Positions 20,861-22,369 of a DNA stretch of 22,369 nt are shown in pieces. The stretch spans positions 1-22,369 of the IMG/VR virus record IMGVR_UViG_3300047546_000989; one strand, written 5' to 3'. The notes beneath the pieces are model-generated. The model was not told the DNA's origin. It worked only from the letters and a program-made list of their open reading frames with translations, and made no database searches. The DNA comes from a virus. Numbering within the stretch: position 1 is the stretch's first letter; each line of letters begins with the position of its first letter. Made by a program: the position numbers and the translations under genes.

Positions 20861-21583
20861 ATGTTGCTCAAGCCCCGTCATTGGGACAAGTTCCAGCATT
20901 ACAAAGATCGCTGCCCACCGTGGATCAAGCTCCACCGCGATCTTCTCAACGACCGTGAATTCGCATGCTTGCCACTTGCTAGCAAGGCGCTAGCTCCATT
21001 GCTATGGCTGCTTGCAAGCGAGAGCAAGGATGGTACTTTCGATGCCACAACCGAGGAACTGGTGTTCCGGCTAAGGATTGAAAGTAAAGATATAGAAAAG
21101 GGTCTTAAGCCGTTGATTGATCACGGCTTTTTTTCTGTTGCTAGCGGCGTGCTAGCAGATTGCTTGCAAGTTGCTATCCCAGAGAGAGAGACAGAGAGAG
21201 AGAAAGAGACAGAGAAAAAGAAGAAAGCCGCCGCTGTCGCGGCTCCCCCGGAGGGGGTGTCACAGTCGGTTTGGAATGACTTCCTCCAGCTTCGCAAAGC
21301 CAAGAAAGCCCCCATGACAACCGCCGCCCTTTCCGGCATCATGGGCGAAGCAGAAAAGGCTGGCTGGAGTCTGGAGCGTGCGCTGTCCGAGTGCTGTCAT
21401 CGGGGTTGGCAAGGGTTCAAGGCCGAGTGGGTCGCCGGTAAGCCCGATGTGGCACGCACCACCGTCCCGAGCACCTCCGAGCGTGATCCGGCCCTGGTCA
21501 AGATCGAACAGGACGCGCAGCGAAAAGCTCCCCCGCCACCGGAAATTCGGGACAAAATACGGGCAATCATCAAGAGGGTGTGA
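20861..21583 (+). CDS. Phage replication initiation protein (lambda O-like, N-terminal winged helix)
   Basis: The protein is 240 residues from the ATG at 20861, with GAGGTG 4 bases upstream. A longer frame from 20819 is possible but lacks a ribosome site. The N-terminal domain (CPPWIKLHRDLLNDREFACL, ALAPLLWLLASESKDGTFDA, ELVFRLRIESKDIEKGLKPL) is a winged-helix replication-initiator fold. A highly charged linker (RETEREKETEKKKKAAA) follows, then a helical C-terminal domain (QSVWNDFLQLRKAKKAPMTT, WSLERALSECCHRGWQGFKA). In lambda the O protein binds origin repeats inside its own gene, and the linker-coding purine tract here is a possible origin. No helicase or DnaC-like partner is in the window. 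Confidence 0.75.
   Translation: MLLKPRHWDKFQHYKDRCPPWIKLHRDLLNDREFACLPLASKALAPLLWLLASESKDGTFDATTEELVFRLRIESKDIEKGLKPLIDHGFFSVASGVLADCLQVAIPERETEREKETEKKKKAAAVAAPPEGVSQSVWNDFLQLRKAKKAPMTTAALSGIMGEAEKAGWSLERALSECCHRGWQGFKAEWVAGKPDVARTTVPSTSERDPALVKIEQDAQRKAPPPPEIRDKIRAIIKRV
21180..21228 (+). repeat. Purine tract (GA-rich) inside the replication gene
   Basis: Almost all bases in this stretch are purines on the plus strand, in short GAGA and AAAG units. It codes the charged linker of the replication protein. Purine-pyrimidine asymmetric tracts can open or form triplex DNA. In lambda-type phages the replication origin lies inside the initiator gene, so this is a candidate site. Confidence 0.5.
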
Positions 21584-21584
21584 C

Positions 21585-21992
21585 ATGCGATTCAAGGCCA
21601 GCGTCAACGAAGCAAAGCAGGGCGATCCCCTGATGGACTATGTGATGACGATGCTCCACGCTCGAACTCAGGCGCACATGCTGCACTGGGTTGTCACCGG
21701 GCCGGGATCGTTCGCCAAACACACGGCCCTAAATAATTTTTACGACAAGGTGCCTTCCCTTTTGGACGGTTTTGTGGAGAGCTTTCAGGGCAAATACGGG
21801 CTGCTGCACGACTTCAAGCCGGGATTCGAGCTGCCTCCTGAGCCAATTGCATTCATTCGTGAGATTGCTCAATTCATTGAGGGAGTTCGCAGGAGAGAAG
21901 GCTTCCCGCAGGACAGCTATCTGCAAAATCAGGTCGATGAAATGCTTGCCCTGACCTATTCCACGAAGAACAGCTTGGAGAACTACCAATAA
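21585..21992 (+). CDS. Ferritin-like DUF5856-type phage protein (Dps-like)
   Basis: The protein is 135 residues from the ATG at 21585, one base after the replication gene stop. It is all helical with LHARTQAHMLHWVVTGPGSF (His and Glu-type positions), KHTALNNFYDKVPSLLDGFV, and a further two-helix end (QVDEMLALTYSTKNSLENYQ). This corresponds to the DUF5856 phage proteins, which look like small ferritin/Dps four-helix bundles (His-x-x-x-x..., HTALxxFYD...). The metal role is not proven. It could bind or protect DNA, or store iron. An upstream frame to 21378 overlaps the replication gene and is a shadow. Confidence 0.72.
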   Translation: MRFKASVNEAKQGDPLMDYVMTMLHARTQAHMLHWVVTGPGSFAKHTALNNFYDKVPSLLDGFVESFQGKYGLLHDFKPGFELPPEPIAFIREIAQFIEGVRRREGFPQDSYLQNQVDEMLALTYSTKNSLENYQ

Positions 21993-22192
21993 TGCCGCTG
22001 GTCCACAGAAAGTCGGGCTGGTTCTGGGGTTCTAAGGGACCGTTCCCGTCCAAAGCAAAAGCCCTTCAAGTTGCGCGGGCCGCATACGCTTCTGGCTACC
22101 GGGAAAAAAACGAAGGCGAAGAAATATTTTTTTGCGCGAGCAGCCCAGAAAAAAAGCAAATTCTGGAAGCAGCTTTTGCAGAAAAAAAGTGA
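21992..22192 (+). CDS. Small basic phage protein
   Basis: The protein is 66 residues from an ATG overlapping the previous stop (TAATG). It is basic and soluble: MPLVHRKSGWFWGSKGPFPS, then KALQVARAAYASGYREK, and an acidic/Lys-rich end (EKKQILEAAFAEKK). It has no assigned family. It could bind DNA. It closes the rightward early operon within the window. Confidence 0.65.
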   Translation: MPLVHRKSGWFWGSKGPFPSKAKALQVARAAYASGYREKNEGEEIFFCASSPEKKQILEAAFAEKK

Positions 22193-22197
22193 CTCAA

Positions 22198-22369
22198 TTT
22201 TTTTTTTAAGAATGCGTAGTGGGGTCGGGTCATTTTTTCACCCCCAAACCGCACTGCTAACGTGGTTTTTCAGGAAAACCGCGCAAACCGTTGATTTATA
22301 ACGGTTTTCCGGGCCGCGGCGCCTCCACCGGGCCGCAGCGCCAGCGCCGGAACAGCGCGCCACCAGCGC
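22198..22369. other. Intergenic region with T-run, clustered inverted repeats and CAGCGC hexamers
   Basis: There is no convincing gene here. A run of ten T lies at 22198-22207. CGTGGTTTT (22261-22269) nearly mirrors AAAACCGCG (22275-22283). AAACCGTT (22285-22292) pairs perfectly with AACGGTTT (22300-22307). AAACCGC also occurs at 22246. From about 22310 the sequence turns very GC-rich, with CAGCGC at 22336, 22342, 22353 and 22364. The latter three copies are 11 bases apart, about one helical turn. The pattern would suit an origin, operator cluster or terminator. Confidence 0.6.
22285..22307. promoter_or_regulatory. Perfect 8-bp inverted repeat
   Basis: AAACCGTT (22285-22292) and AACGGTTT (22300-22307) are exact reverse complements around the loop GATTTAT. 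A hairpin in RNA or a protein-binding dyad in DNA are both possible. The following T and C bases are too few for a good terminator. Confidence 0.55.

Noticed and set aside
21378-21584. N-terminal extension of the ferritin-like protein
   Set aside because: It lies fully within the replication gene in another frame and has no family pattern; the ATG at 21585 fits the domain start.
1-22369. tRNA genes, integrase, attachment site, transposase or insertion sequence
   Set aside because: None was seen by eye on either strand: no cloverleaf, no integrase motifs and no flanking inverted repeats with a transposase. A tRNA or covariance search would settle it.

Overview
The window is an accessory stretch of a tailed dsDNA phage (or closely related prophage), not ordinary bacterial chromosome. 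It carries a lambda-J-like tail tip protein, collagen-like and glycine-rich tail fibres, a holin and lysozyme pair, a NinB/YbcO/ERF/YqaJ/SSB recombination block and a phage-type replication gene. No integrase, repressor, Cro, tRNA or terminase is visible here. Base composition is close to balanced, and the gene set resembles phages of freshwater or marine Gram-negative proteobacteria. That host guess is inference from gene content only; the J-like tip argues for a siphovirus-type tail.

Layout. (1) 1-10881, rightward: the end of a GNAT-like acetyltransferase, the J-like tip protein (264-4295) with a collagen-like insert and a C-terminal S74 chaperone, a small structural protein (4376-4873), a 1054-residue collagen-like fibre with its own S74 chaperone (4882-8046), a 767-residue adhesin with a beta-propeller-like middle and glycine-rich end (8057-10360), and a 173-residue fibre-associated protein. 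(2) 10856-15072, rightward and tightly coupled: a 2OG-Fe(II) oxygenase, three small proteins (two with membrane segments), a GTA-type 3TM holin, a GH24 lysozyme, and a methyltransferase-glycosyltransferase-TPR fusion. A rho-independent terminator at about 15114 closes this late operon. (3) 15112-20656, leftward: about 20 short, overlapping genes. In transcription order they run from small unknowns, a winged-helix protein, a MazG-like hydrolase and a small secreted Cys-rich protein to a recombination block (NinB, YbcO-like nuclease, PD-(D/E)XK nuclease, ERF annealase, YqaJ exonuclease, SSB), and finish with a Zn-ribbon protein and an overlapping small protein. (4) About 20657-20860: a divergent control region with two dyads. 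(5) 20861-22192, rightward: a replication protein, a ferritin-like DUF5856-type protein and a small unknown, followed by an intergenic segment with clustered inverted repeats and CAGCGC hexamers.

How it works together. The left half is the late host-recognition and lysis module; the right half is the early replication and recombination module, and the two converge at 15.1 kb. The most interesting possibility is that the oxygenase and the glycosyltransferase fusion, both in the late operon just downstream of Gly-Pro-Thr-rich collagen-like fibres, modify those fibres by hydroxylation and O-glycosylation. This is inference from gene order and from known modification of other collagen-like proteins; the sequence alone does not prove it.
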